The notes under the pieces were generated by a model. That model ran no database searches. It saw nothing but the letters and a program-made list of their open reading frames with translations, and had not been told where the DNA came from. This document shows, in pieces, positions 35,757-44,274 of a stretch of DNA of 64,000 nucleotides; positions within the stretch are counted from its first letter, which is position 1; every line of letters starts with the position of its first letter. The DNA comes from Actinotignum timonense (GTDB lineage Bacteria; Actinomycetota; Actinomycetes; Actinomycetales; Actinomycetaceae). The stretch is from contig NZ_LT706966.1 in NCBI RefSeq assembly GCF_900155575.1, positions 131,030 through 195,029 of the forward strand, in the 5' to 3' direction. The position numbers and the translations under genes are program-made.

Positions 35757-37055
35757 ATGAGTAAAAGATTCCGGAAACTCACCGCACTAACATCCGCCGC
35801 TGCACTTGCTTTCACGCTGAGCGCCTGCAGCAAGGGCGGAACCACGTCCCAAGGCAATGTTGCGGACGGGAAACAAGAAGTCACCATGTGGACTCATAAC
35901 GCCGGCAACGAAGAAGAGCTCGCCGCCATCGAGCAGATCGTTGCTGATTACAACGCACAATCCGATAAGTACCAGGTCACCATGCAAGCGTTCCCGCAGG
36001 CTTCCTACAACCAATCCGTGGTGGCGGCCGCTTCTTCCAATAGCCTGCCGTGCATTATGGATATTGACGGCCCCAATGTTCCTAACTGGGCGTGGGCCGG
36101 CTACCTTGCCCCGCTCGAAGGCATGGATGACACCCTCAATAAATTCCTCCCGACCACGGTGGGGCGCTACGAGGACAAGATCTACTCCTACGGTTACTAC
36201 GATGTGGCCCTCTCTATCATTACCCGCAAGTCCATCCTCGACGAATTCGGTATCCGCACCCCCACCGTGGATCAGCCCTGGACGCGTGAGGAGTTCACCG
36301 ACGCGCTCGCCAAGGTGAAGGCTTCCGGGAAGTACGCGGTGCCTTTCGATATCAACACCGCTGACCAGGGCGAATGGTATCCCTACGCTTACTCCCCCTA
36401 CCTGCAAAGCTTCGGCGGGGATCTTATTGACCGCTCGAAGTTTGAAAGCGCGGAAGGCGCCCTCAACGGCCCGGAAGCCTTGGAATGGGCGAAGTGGATG
36501 CGTTCTCTGGTCACTGAGGGATACACGCCGGCCAATGCGGGTTCGGATCCCACCCAGGACTTCATTAACGGAAAATCGGCTTTCTTGTGGATGGGTTCGT
36601 GGGCAGCGCAGCCCACCGAAGAGGCTTTTGGCGACGACGTCGTCTTCCTCCCGCCGCCCGATTTTGGCAAGGGCCCGAAGATTGGCGGCGGCTCCTGGCA
36701 GTGGGGCATGTCGCCGTCGTGCCCAGCCCCCGAGGGAGCGCTGGATTACATGAAGTTCGCCGCTCAGGATAAGTACGTGGCTTCGGTTTCGGTGGCTACC
36801 CGTAATATCCCAGCAACCGATGCTGCCACCGCGGAAGTTCCGGCCTTTGCCGAGGGCGGGAAGTACTCCATCTTCCGGGAATTCTCCAAGAAGTACGCGG
36901 TGCTGCGCCCCGAAACTGCCGGCTATCCCTTCATCGCTACCGAATTCACCAAGGCAACCCAGGACATTCTCAACGGCGGGGATCCCAAGAAGATCCTCGA
37001 CCAAACCGTGGCGAATATTGACGCCAACCAAAAAGCCAACGGCTTCTTCAAGTAA
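35757..37055 (+). CDS. Sugar ABC transporter substrate-binding lipoprotein
   Basis: A 432-residue family 1 solute-binding lipoprotein, with a signal peptide ending in lipobox LSAC. DGPNVPNWAWAGYLAPL and the C-terminal FIATEF region are typical of CUT1 binding proteins. It is likely to capture sucrose or fructo-oligosaccharides, given the GH32 gene three genes downstream. AAGGAGG precedes the ATG at 35757; the frame is open to 35658 but that stretch covers the operator. A perfect 12-bp hairpin follows the gene. Confidence 0.9.
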   Translation: MSKRFRKLTALTSAAALAFTLSACSKGGTTSQGNVADGKQEVTMWTHNAGNEEELAAIEQIVADYNAQSDKYQVTMQAFPQASYNQSVVAAASSNSLPCIMDIDGPNVPNWAWAGYLAPLEGMDDTLNKFLPTTVGRYEDKIYSYGYYDVALSIITRKSILDEFGIRTPTVDQPWTREEFTDALAKVKASGKYAVPFDINTADQGEWYPYAYSPYLQSFGGDLIDRSKFESAEGALNGPEALEWAKWMRSLVTEGYTPANAGSDPTQDFINGKSAFLWMGSWAAQPTEEAFGDDVVFLPPPDFGKGPKIGGGSWQWGMSPSCPAPEGALDYMKFAAQDKYVASVSVATRNIPATDAATAEVPAFAEGGKYSIFREFSKKYAVLRPETAGYPFIATEFTKATQDILNGGDPKKILDQTVANIDANQKANGFFK

Positions 37056-37069
37056 CACCTGATGCGCGA

Positions 37070-37102
37070 GGCGCGTGAGCTACCACCGGCAGCTCACGCG
37101 CC
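37070..37102 (+). terminator. Intercistronic hairpin after the binding-protein gene
   Basis: Arms 37070-37081 (GGCGCGTGAGCT) and 37091-37102 (AGCTCACGCGCC) pair perfectly over 12 bp around a 9-base loop. There is no T-run. It sits between the binding-protein stop and the permease start, and likely stabilises the upstream transcript or attenuates read-through. Confidence 0.75.
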
Positions 37103-37121
37103 CTGCCGAAAGGCCAGTGAT

Positions 37122-38105
37122 ATGACTTCTGCACCCCAGGCCACCGCGGAGAGTAAGCACGCGCTCCGGCCGGCGCCAGCATCTTCTCAGCGTGCTCAGC
37201 CAGCTGCTGCGTCGTCGCGAAAATACCGACGCGAAACTTCCGCGCAAGCACGGGCCGGGTGGGGAATGCTGGCCCCCGCGGGAATCCTCATGCTGCTTTT
37301 CCTTGTGGTTCCCATCGTCCTGACTTTTATCCTTGCGTTTACCGACGCGCGCCTCATCTCCCCGCGCCCGATGCAATTCATCGGCCTGGAGAATTTTGAG
37401 CGGTTGTTTGGAACCGAGGTCTTTTGGGCGTCCCTGCGCAATACCCTCATTTTCGCCCTCGTTATTGTGCCCGGGCAGTCGGGCCTGGCGCTTATTATGG
37501 CGCTGCTCGTAAATAAGAAGTTCCCGGGCTTGAATTTCTTCCGCACCGTTTTCTTCCTGCCCATGGTCACCTCCATGGTGGTGGTATCCATGCTGTGGCT
37601 CTTCATGTACCAACCCGATGGCCTGCTCAACGCGCTGTTGGCCAAAATCGGTATTTCCGGCCCGGATTGGTTGGGTGATCCCAGTTGGGCGCTCTTCGCC
37701 ATTATCGTGATGTCCGCCTGGCAGGCCGCCGGGATGCATATGATTATTTGGCTTTCCGGCCTGCAAACGATCCCGGGTGAACTTTATGAAGCGGCGGCTC
37801 TGGACGGGGCGTCGAGCTGGCAGCAATTCAAACACGTGACCTGGCCGGGTCTGCGCCAAACCCGCACCTTTATTCTCATTACGATCACCATCGCAGCGTT
37901 CTCGCTGTTCACCCAGATCAATATTATGACGAAGGGTGGGCCCCTCGATTCCACCTCAACGGTGGTCTACCAGGCGGTGCGCACCGGATACGACCAGCAG
38001 CAAACCGGCTACGCCGCGGCGATTTCCCTGGTCTTCTTCGTCCTGGTTCTCGCCGTCAATCTGGTGCAACGCTATCTCACTCGCGATAAGGAGGCCCGCG
38101 CATGA
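37122..38105 (+). CDS. Sugar ABC transporter permease, MalF type
   Basis: A 327-residue inner-membrane permease. About 45 basic, Ala/Ser-rich residues precede six helices, and YEAAALDGASSWQQFKHV is the EAA loop. GAAAGG lies eight bases before the ATG at 37122, which is preferred over the in-frame GTG further upstream in the hairpin region. Its stop overlaps the next permease start (ATGA). Confidence 0.9.
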   Translation: MTSAPQATAESKHALRPAPASSQRAQPAAASSRKYRRETSAQARAGWGMLAPAGILMLLFLVVPIVLTFILAFTDARLISPRPMQFIGLENFERLFGTEVFWASLRNTLIFALVIVPGQSGLALIMALLVNKKFPGLNFFRTVFFLPMVTSMVVVSMLWLFMYQPDGLLNALLAKIGISGPDWLGDPSWALFAIIVMSAWQAAGMHMIIWLSGLQTIPGELYEAAALDGASSWQQFKHVTWPGLRQTRTFILITITIAAFSLFTQINIMTKGGPLDSTSTVVYQAVRTGYDQQQTGYAAAISLVFFVLVLAVNLVQRYLTRDKEARA

Positions 38106-38980
38106 GCACCGCGACGTCATCTCGCAGCATCCCCCGCGCTATTGGAATCTGGGCGCTGCGTATTGGGCTGGCCGCCATTTTCGGCCTGCCGCTCCTTTTC
38201 ATGGTGGTCTCCAGTTTCAAACCGGATACCCAGATTTTCGGGGATATGGGCGGCCTGGAGGCTTTCCTCCCGGTGGGCGACCTCAGCTTCGATAATTACT
38301 CCGGAGTATTCAACCGGGTACCTTTCTGGCGTTTCCTCCTCAACTCCGTCATCATCTCGGTGTGCATCGTGGTTTTCGGGCTCATCGTCAATTCCATGGC
38401 GGCCTTCGCGCTCTCCCGCCTGCAATTCCGGGGCCGCAAGATTTCGCTGACGCTGGTGATCGCCACCCTCATTGTTCCCTTTGAAACTCTGGCACTGCCC
38501 CTGCTGTGGTGGGTCAATAAGCTCCCGTGGTTGGATGCGAACGGCTTCTCGCAGAGCTGGCTGGATACCTACCAGGTCCAGATTGTGCCCTTTATTGCCA
38601 ATGCACTCTCGATTTACCTCTTCTACCAGTACTTCGATTCCATTCCGCGCGAGCTGGATGAAGCGGCACGCGTGGACGGGGCAAGCTGGTTCAAGATCTA
38701 CCGTTCTATCGTCATGCCGCTCTCCGGCCCGGCTACCGCAACGGTCGCGATTCTGACTTTCCTACCGGCGTGGAATTCCTACCTGTGGCCACTCATGACG
38801 GTGCGCTCGGAAGAGTTGCGCCCGGCGATGATCGGGATCGACTATTTCCAGCAGCTCAACGTATCCTGGGGCCAGATCATGGCGTTCTCCACGCTGATCA
38901 CCGTTCCTGTCATCATGCTGTTCCTGGCTTTCCAGAAACAATTCGTCAATTCTATTGCCGCTTCCGGTATTAAGGGATAA
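38102..38980 (+). CDS. Sugar ABC transporter permease, MalG type
   Basis: A 292-residue permease with six helices and the EAA loop DEAARVDGASWFKIYRSI. It overlaps the first permease by 4 bp and is followed by the GH32 gene after 2 bp, so the operon is compact. As in the galactoside locus, no ATPase gene is present. Confidence 0.9.
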   Translation: MSTATSSRSIPRAIGIWALRIGLAAIFGLPLLFMVVSSFKPDTQIFGDMGGLEAFLPVGDLSFDNYSGVFNRVPFWRFLLNSVIISVCIVVFGLIVNSMAAFALSRLQFRGRKISLTLVIATLIVPFETLALPLLWWVNKLPWLDANGFSQSWLDTYQVQIVPFIANALSIYLFYQYFDSIPRELDEAARVDGASWFKIYRSIVMPLSGPATATVAILTFLPAWNSYLWPLMTVRSEELRPAMIGIDYFQQLNVSWGQIMAFSTLITVPVIMLFLAFQKQFVNSIAASGIKG

Positions 38981-38982
38981 CC

Positions 38983-40545
38983 ATGTCGCTTTCCTTTGAG
39001 TTCACCGCCGACCACGATGCGGCGCTGGCCCGGGCTCGCGCCGCGAATGCCCAGCTCGCCGCCGCCGTGAACCCGCGCTGGTACCCGCGTTTCCATATCG
39101 CGGCACCCGCCGGTTGGATCAACGACCCGAACGGCCTGGTCCACACCGGCGAGGAACTCCACGTTTTCTTCCAGCACCACCCCTATTCCACCGAGTGGGG
39201 GCCCATGCACTGGGGGCACGTGGTTTCGCGCGACGGCGCCACCTGGGAGCGCCGCCCCCTCGCCCTGGCTCCTTCCCTGGAAGCCGACCGCGACGGCGTC
39301 TTCTCCGGATCAGCCCTCCAGGCCACCTGCGGGCACCTCGAAGTGTTCTACACCGGGAACCGCAATGTGGCGGAGCCGGCTCCAGCCAGCTGCGGGCAGT
39401 CGCAGTGCCGGGCGATCTCACGCGACGGAGTGACTTTTGAGAAGAAGGGCGTCGTCGTACCTACCCCGGAAGGCGTGCGCGATTTCCGCGACCCGAAGGT
39501 CTGGCGCCACGGCGATACCTACCGCATGGTCGTGGGCGTGCAAAGCCGCGACCGCCGCGGCGAAGTGTGGATGTACAGCTCCCCCGACCTGGCCCGTTGG
39601 ACTTTCGACCGCGTCCTCTACCGCCACCCGGACCCGCGGGTTTTCATGCTCGAATGCCCCGATTTCTTCCCGCTCGGCGATACCTGGGTGCTGATTTTTT
39701 CGCCCATGGGCATCCGCCCGGAAGGTTTCGCGCATTGCAACGTCAATAGCGCGGGCTACCTGCTGGGCAGCTGGCGGCCCGGAGGTAGTTTTGAACCCCG
39801 CGCGCCGTACCGCACCCTCAATTGGGGGCACAGTTTTTACGCGCCACAGACCTGCCTCATCAATGGCCAGCGCACCCTTTTCGGCTGGATGGGCAGCTTC
39901 GGGCGCGCCCCGGCCTCCGCGGCCGACGGCTGGTCCGGCCAGCTCACGGTACCGATGAGCGTCCACCTCGAGTCCGGTGAACTGTGCTTACGGCCCGCCC
40001 CTACCCTCACGCGCCTGCACGGCCGCTGTTTATGGAACGACGACGCCGCCCTTTCGGCCAGCGCGCCTACCATCCTCGCCCGCGATGTGACCGCGGCGGA
40101 TATTTCCGTGACTCTGCTTGCGGGTGCATGTGAACGGCTGCGCCTGCGCATTGGTTCGGATACCAGTTCGGTGAGCATTATCGTGGATCGTAATAGCGGC
40201 ACCATCGGGGTGGATCGCGGCGGCGCGGTGGGCAATCTGGGCTACCGGGCTGCGCCCTGGGCTCCGGCCTACCGGCTTTGGGGCGAGCGCGCCGCCGAGA
40301 TTGCGGACTCAGCTCCGCTTGCTGAGCTAAGTTTCCGGGTGCTTGTGGATGCCGGCTCGGTGGAAGTGATAGCCGGGAACGGCGAGCGGGTGCTCTCCTC
40401 GCTGGCCTTTGTGGAGGGCAAACGTGATATCACCCTCCTGGCTGAGGAGGGTGATATCACGGTCGCGGCCTCGGTATGGGAGATGACGGACGCCTTCCCC
40501 CAGGCGGAGCCAGTGCTAGAAATTGACGCCGAAGCGGGAAGCTAA
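38983..40545 (+). CDS. GH32 sucrose/fructan hydrolase
   Basis: A 520-residue intracellular glycosidase of GH32. The five-bladed propeller shows WINDPNG with nucleophile D48, FRDPK with R169-D170-P171, and ECPD with acid/base E224. A C-terminal beta-sandwich of about 170 residues follows. It should hydrolyse beta-fructofuranosyl bonds in sucrose, sucrose-phosphate or short fructans. No signal peptide is present, which fits hydrolysis after ABC import. A perfect 17-bp inverted repeat lies near the 3' end. The stop overlaps the transaldolase gene by 4 bp on the opposite strand. Confidence 0.93.
   Translation: MSLSFEFTADHDAALARARAANAQLAAAVNPRWYPRFHIAAPAGWINDPNGLVHTGEELHVFFQHHPYSTEWGPMHWGHVVSRDGATWERRPLALAPSLEADRDGVFSGSALQATCGHLEVFYTGNRNVAEPAPASCGQSQCRAISRDGVTFEKKGVVVPTPEGVRDFRDPKVWRHGDTYRMVVGVQSRDRRGEVWMYSSPDLARWTFDRVLYRHPDPRVFMLECPDFFPLGDTWVLIFSPMGIRPEGFAHCNVNSAGYLLGSWRPGGSFEPRAPYRTLNWGHSFYAPQTCLINGQRTLFGWMGSFGRAPASAADGWSGQLTVPMSVHLESGELCLRPAPTLTRLHGRCLWNDDAALSASAPTILARDVTAADISVTLLAGACERLRLRIGSDTSSVSIIVDRNSGTIGVDRGGAVGNLGYRAAPWAPAYRLWGERAAEIADSAPLAELSFRVLVDAGSVEVIAGNGERVLSSLAFVEGKRDITLLAEEGDITVAASVWEMTDAFPQAEPVLEIDAEAGS
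40423..40461. repeat. Perfect 17-bp inverted repeat inside the GH32 gene
   Basis: Arms 40423-40439 and 40445-40461 are exact reverse complements around a 5-base loop. They encode the repeated amino-acid words DITLL and DITVA. The hairpin is about 85 bases before the stop codon and faces the convergent transaldolase gene. Confidence 0.85.
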
Positions 40546-41645
40546 GCGCGAGCAGCCGCGAGCGCGGCGCTAACGGTTTCGCTCAGTTCCTTCCAGGAGA
40601 CGATGAACTTCTCCACGCCTTCACTCTCGAGCTGGGCGGCCACATCGCCCATATCCACGCCCACCGCGGCCAGCTCTTCGAAGACTCGGTGGGCCTGGCC
40701 GTAGTTATCCCGCACGGTATCCCCGGTGATCTCCGCGTGGTCCGCGGTGGCCTCCAGGGTTTTCTCCGGCATGGTATTGACGGTTGCCGGCGCCACCAGT
40801 TCGGTGACGTACAGAGTATCCGGATAATTCGGGTTCTTCACCCCGGTGGAAGCCCATAGCGGGCGCTGGGCATGCGCGTGATCCGCCGCGAGGGTAGCGA
40901 AACGCTCGGAGGCAAATTTCTTCTCGAAGATTTCGTAAACGAGGCGGGCGTTGGCCACCCCGGCCTTGCCGCGCAGCGCCAGGGCTTCCTCGGTGCCGAT
41001 CTTCTCCAGGCGGGCATCAACTTCGGTATCCACGCGGGAAACGAAAAGCGAGGCCACCGAGTGGATATCGCTGAGCGCATGCCCGGAACGCTGAGCCTTT
41101 TCCAGGCCGGCCAGGTAGGCATCCACCACTTCGCCGTAGCGAGCCAGGGAGAAAATCAGGGTGACGTTCACGGAGATTCCGTGCCCGATCACTTCGGTAA
41201 TAGCCGGCAGCCCTTCCTTGGTGGCCGGGATTTTGATCATGGCATTCGGGCGGTCCACCCGGTCCCACAGCTGGCGGGCCTGGGCCACGGTTGCCGAGGT
41301 ATCATGCGCGAGTTCCGGGGAGACCTCGATGGAAACGCGGCCGTCTTCCCCGCCGGATTCTTCAAAAATGGGGCGGAAAATATCGCAGGCGTCCTGGACG
41401 TCCTTAATGATGATGTCGAAGATCGCTTCGTCGCCGTCCTTGCCGGCCGCGGCAGTGGCGGCCACCTGCTCAGTGTAGCTTTCTCCATTGCGCAGGGCCG
41501 CGGCGAAAATCGTGGGATTCGTGGTCACGCCGCGCACAGTATGCGTCTCGATAAGGGAAGCGAGGTTCCCGGAAGCGATACGCTCCCGGGATAGATCGTC
41601 CAGCCAGATACTCACTCCGGCGGCGCTCAGGCTAGCGGTACTCAT
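40542..41645 (-). CDS. tal: Transaldolase
   Basis: A 367-residue transaldolase of the longer actinobacterial type. It moves a dihydroxyacetone unit between sugar phosphates in the pentose phosphate pathway. K138 in [11 protein letters not shown] is the Schiff-base lysine and GVTTNPTIF is the N-terminal signature. AAAGGA precedes the ATG. It converges with and overlaps the GH32 gene by 4 bp. Confidence 0.95.
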   Translation of the reverse strand: MSTASLSAAGVSIWLDDLSRERIASGNLASLIETHTVRGVTTNPTIFAAALRNGESYTEQVAATAAAGKDGDEAIFDIIIKDVQDACDIFRPIFEESGGEDGRVSIEVSPELAHDTSATVAQARQLWDRVDRPNAMIKIPATKEGLPAITEVIGHGISVNVTLIFSLARYGEVVDAYLAGLEKAQRSGHALSDIHSVASLFVSRVDTEVDARLEKIGTEEALALRGKAGVANARLVYEIFEKKFASERFATLAADHAHAQRPLWASTGVKNPNYPDTLYVTELVAPATVNTMPEKTLEATADHAEITGDTVRDNYGQAHRVFEELAAVGVDMGDVAAQLESEGVEKFIVSWKELSETVSAALAAARA

Positions 41646-41762
41646 ATTCGTGTCCTTTCTTGGTGGAGCCCGGTGGCGTTCTCATGATGCCTTCCGGCTT
41701 TCTCACGGGCCGGGCAACGTTCTCACGGTGCCCGGCGGCATCCTGATTGCGCCGTTAGGGGC

Positions 41763-42173
41763 TTAGTTATCCGCGGCGCTGCGGATCTCCAGGTCATGCG
41801 GGGCGGGATGGTCGAGGGTGCGGCCCACCGTGCAGGCCCGCGCGATGGCTCGGTCCACGCGCTGAAGCAAGGCACCGCGCTGTTCTTCAGGCATATCGGC
41901 GAATTCCACCTCCATCGCGGTGTGGAAAGCGGTGTAGCGGTTATTTTCCCGATCCGCATCCGCGCTCACCGTAAAGGTGGCGCTATAGTCCTCCCCGAGG
42001 AGCTGCTCGAAACGGGAATCCGCGCTGAGGGCCTGGCAACCGGCCACCGCCAGCTGCATGAGTTCCCCGGGAGTGAATTGTTCGGGACCTTTCCCGATTT
42101 CCACGCTGGCGCCGCGATCATTAACGGCGGTGAAATGAAGATGCCCGATACGCCGGGCAGAGAGCTGAGCCAT
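41763..42173 (-). CDS. OsmC-family protein
   Basis: A 136-residue OsmC-like protein. The two redox cysteines are in VAGCQALSAD (about residue 46) and RACTVGRTL (about 113), the spacing seen in OsmC/YhfA proteins, which reduce organic hydroperoxides. AAGGAGG lies before the ATG. It follows the MFS gene by 36 bp and could share its transcript. Confidence 0.85.
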   Translation of the reverse strand: MAQLSARRIGHLHFTAVNDRGASVEIGKGPEQFTPGELMQLAVAGCQALSADSRFEQLLGEDYSATFTVSADADRENNRYTAFHTAMEVEFADMPEEQRGALLQRVDRAIARACTVGRTLDHPAPHDLEIRSAADN

Positions 42174-42209
42174 AGCTACCTCCTTGTTTCTTTCACTTTA
42201 CGGGAAAGC

Positions 42210-43499
42210 TCAGCGCTGTGGTGAGCGCGCTTTCCACCAGCGGAAAAGTCCGGCCAAGAAAAGACCGATCGCTGCCAGTACGCAAGCACCCCACAGCGCC
42301 GGGGTGAAGGATCCTCCGTGCGCGCCGGCACTTGCAGCGGCCCAACGCGGGGCGACGACGGCGGCCAGCGAGAAACCGAGGAACATGAGGCCGTAGTTGG
42401 TTCCATTGTGACGCGGCCCGAAGCTGTGCATGGTCAGCGGCGCGAAAAGACTCATGGTGCCCCCGAAGGCCAGGGCTACCAGGATGGCACCGCTGAGGAA
42501 GAGTACCGTTGCCCCGCGCTCGGATAGCGCGAGAAGCGCGAGCCCGCCTGCCGCGCAGCCGAGCACCGCCACCAGGCACAGCGGGATGCCGATACGGTCG
42601 GAAAGCCAGCCCCAGGCCAGCCGCCCGGCCGCGTTCGCGACCGCGAAAAGCGAGACGGTGAGAGCCGCGGCTGCGGCGTCGAACCCAATACTCGTGGCGA
42701 GCGGGGCCATATTGGCATTGACCATGATGCCACCGAAAGCAGCCGTGACGAAAATAGCGAGGATGAGCCAGAAAGTGGGGGTGGCGAGCATCTGGAGCGG
42801 GCTCAGGCTCGCGCGCGGTCCGGCGGCTGCGGCCGTGCCCGCCGGGCGGGGTAGGTAGGCCCCGTATTCTTCGCGGAAGGGACGCACCAGGAAGATGACC
42901 GCGGCGGCGTTAATCACTGTGAAAGCAATGCCGAGAATCACCAGGGAGCTATGCACGCCGTAGCCAGCAATGAGATGCTGGCCGGCCGGAGCGATGATCA
43001 TGGGGCCAATTCCCATCCCTGCGGTGATAAGACCAGCTACCATACCGCGCCGGTCCGGGAAGAAACGCATGGTATTGGTGAGCGCAGCCGAGTAGAAGAG
43101 ACCCTGACCGCCGCCGGTGACCAACCCGTAGCTAAGCACGAACAGCGCGAGGGTGGGGGCTAGGCCGGCCAGGATATGCCCCAGCCCGAAGCAGATACCG
43201 CCCACCGCCATCATCTGGGCCGCGTAACCGCGCCGCAAGAGCGTGCCGGAGGCAATCATAATAAAGGGCACTACCAGGGAGGCGAGCCCGAAGGCCAGCA
43301 TAATATCCGGCGCTGCCCATCCGCGGCTCGCGGCAAGCGGGCGCACAAAAATAGAGAAGGCGGTGAGCGCCCCCGTGGTCATAATGGCAAGAAGTGTTCC
43401 GATAAGAACGCGGCTGCGGCGCGGCATCGTTGCCGGCGGCTGGGCCGCGGGTTCCTGAGCGGCAGGGTGAGTGCTGGTCACGTTAGTCGTAATCTCCAT
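42210..43499 (-). CDS. OFA-type MFS transporter
   Basis: A 429-residue membrane protein with 12 helices. GLVTGGGQGLFYSAALTNTMRFFPDRRGMVAG is a hallmark segment of oxalate/formate antiporter-like MFS proteins, and GWLSDRIG is motif A in the second half. The ATG at 43499 gives overlap with the nrdG stop by 17 bp, so the two are co-translated. Family members exchange small carboxylates; formate would be relevant to the adjacent class III ribonucleotide reductase, but this is inference. Confidence 0.82.
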   Translation of the reverse strand: MEITTNVTSTHPAAQEPAAQPPATMPRRSRVLIGTLLAIMTTGALTAFSIFVRPLAASRGWAAPDIMLAFGLASLVVPFIMIASGTLLRRGYAAQMMAVGGICFGLGHILAGLAPTLALFVLSYGLVTGGGQGLFYSAALTNTMRFFPDRRGMVAGLITAGMGIGPMIIAPAGQHLIAGYGVHSSLVILGIAFTVINAAAVIFLVRPFREEYGAYLPRPAGTAAAAGPRASLSPLQMLATPTFWLILAIFVTAAFGGIMVNANMAPLATSIGFDAAAAALTVSLFAVANAAGRLAWGWLSDRIGIPLCLVAVLGCAAGGLALLALSERGATVLFLSGAILVALAFGGTMSLFAPLTMHSFGPRHNGTNYGLMFLGFSLAAVVAPRWAAASAGAHGGSFTPALWGACVLAAIGLFLAGLFRWWKARSPQR

Positions 43500-44112
43500 T
43501 TTTCCAGAGCCGCACCGGGGCTTCGCACCCGGCTTCCATGGCGGCAAATGTTTCGGGCACGTCGATAATGCGCTGGTTCTTCGAGCCGCGGAACGTGAGG
43601 TCACGAATGAACTGGGATTGGATAAAAGGCCCGTCCACCAGCACGTCCACGTGGGAAAGAAGTTCGCGTTTATCTTCGGTTTCTTCCAGGAGCTGCTCGA
43701 AGGTGTAGCCGCTCCAGCTCCAAATTGTTTTACTATTCCCGAAGCGTTCCCGGAAACGCCGGGCCAGGGGCAGTAGCACCGGGGTATTGAGGAAGGGCTC
43801 GCCGCCCACGAAAGACACCCCGGCCACGTAGCTTTTCGCGCAATCCTCGAGGATGCGTTCTTCTAGTTCCTCTGTGTAGGGGGTGCCGTAGCGGAAACTC
43901 TGGGCCGCCACGTTATAGCAGCCCGGGCATTTGAAGGGGCAGCCGGATACGTAGATCGCGCAGCGCACCCCTTCCCCGTCCACCATAACGAAGGGCTTGT
44001 AATCGGCAACATAGCTGCGCGATAAGCGCCGCCCATCCCAGGCGCCGGGGCGCTTGGGTTGGTGCACCCCCGGAGCTTCCGGAGGTGTGGAGAGCAGGCG
44101 CAATTCTCGCAT
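43483..44112 (-). CDS. nrdG: Anaerobic ribonucleotide reductase activating protein
   Basis: A 209-residue radical SAM activase. SGCPFKCPGCYN holds the CxxxCxxC iron-sulfur site and SFVGGEPF is the SAM-binding GGE motif. It installs the glycyl radical on NrdD under anaerobic conditions. It lies 162 bp after nrdD in the same direction. The N-terminal 35 residues are an extension relative to the short enteric NrdG. Confidence 0.93.
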   Translation of the reverse strand: MRELRLLSTPPEAPGVHQPKRPGAWDGRRLSRSYVADYKPFVMVDGEGVRCAIYVSGCPFKCPGCYNVAAQSFRYGTPYTEELEERILEDCAKSYVAGVSFVGGEPFLNTPVLLPLARRFRERFGNSKTIWSWSGYTFEQLLEETEDKRELLSHVDVLVDGPFIQSQFIRDLTFRGSKNQRIIDVPETFAAMEAGCEAPVRLWKNGDYD

Positions 44113-44148
44113 TCTTCCTTACCTTCTCACGGTCCCTGAGTCACAATA

Positions 44149-44184
44149 CTCCCCGCGCCCGGCACATTCGCCGAGTGCGGGGAG
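44149..44184 (-). terminator. Hairpin between nrdD and nrdG
   Basis: Arms CTCCCCGC (44149-44156) and GCGGGGAG (44177-44184) pair perfectly, with a smaller inner CGGC/GCCG stem. It lies in the 162-bp gap after nrdD. No T-run follows, so partial attenuation or mRNA protection is more likely than full termination. Confidence 0.5.
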
Positions 44185-44274
44185 CCTTGCGAGAGTGTGC
44201 CCGCGACAAGCTAGGCACACCGGGCGCTGGGCGCTAGGGTGCTCAGGCCGCGCGGCACCGAACACCCACCGCGC

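Noticed and set aside
41646-41762. Tandem repeats of TTCTCACGGnGCC between tal and osmC
   Set aside because: The three units are short and too degenerate to separate from local composition.
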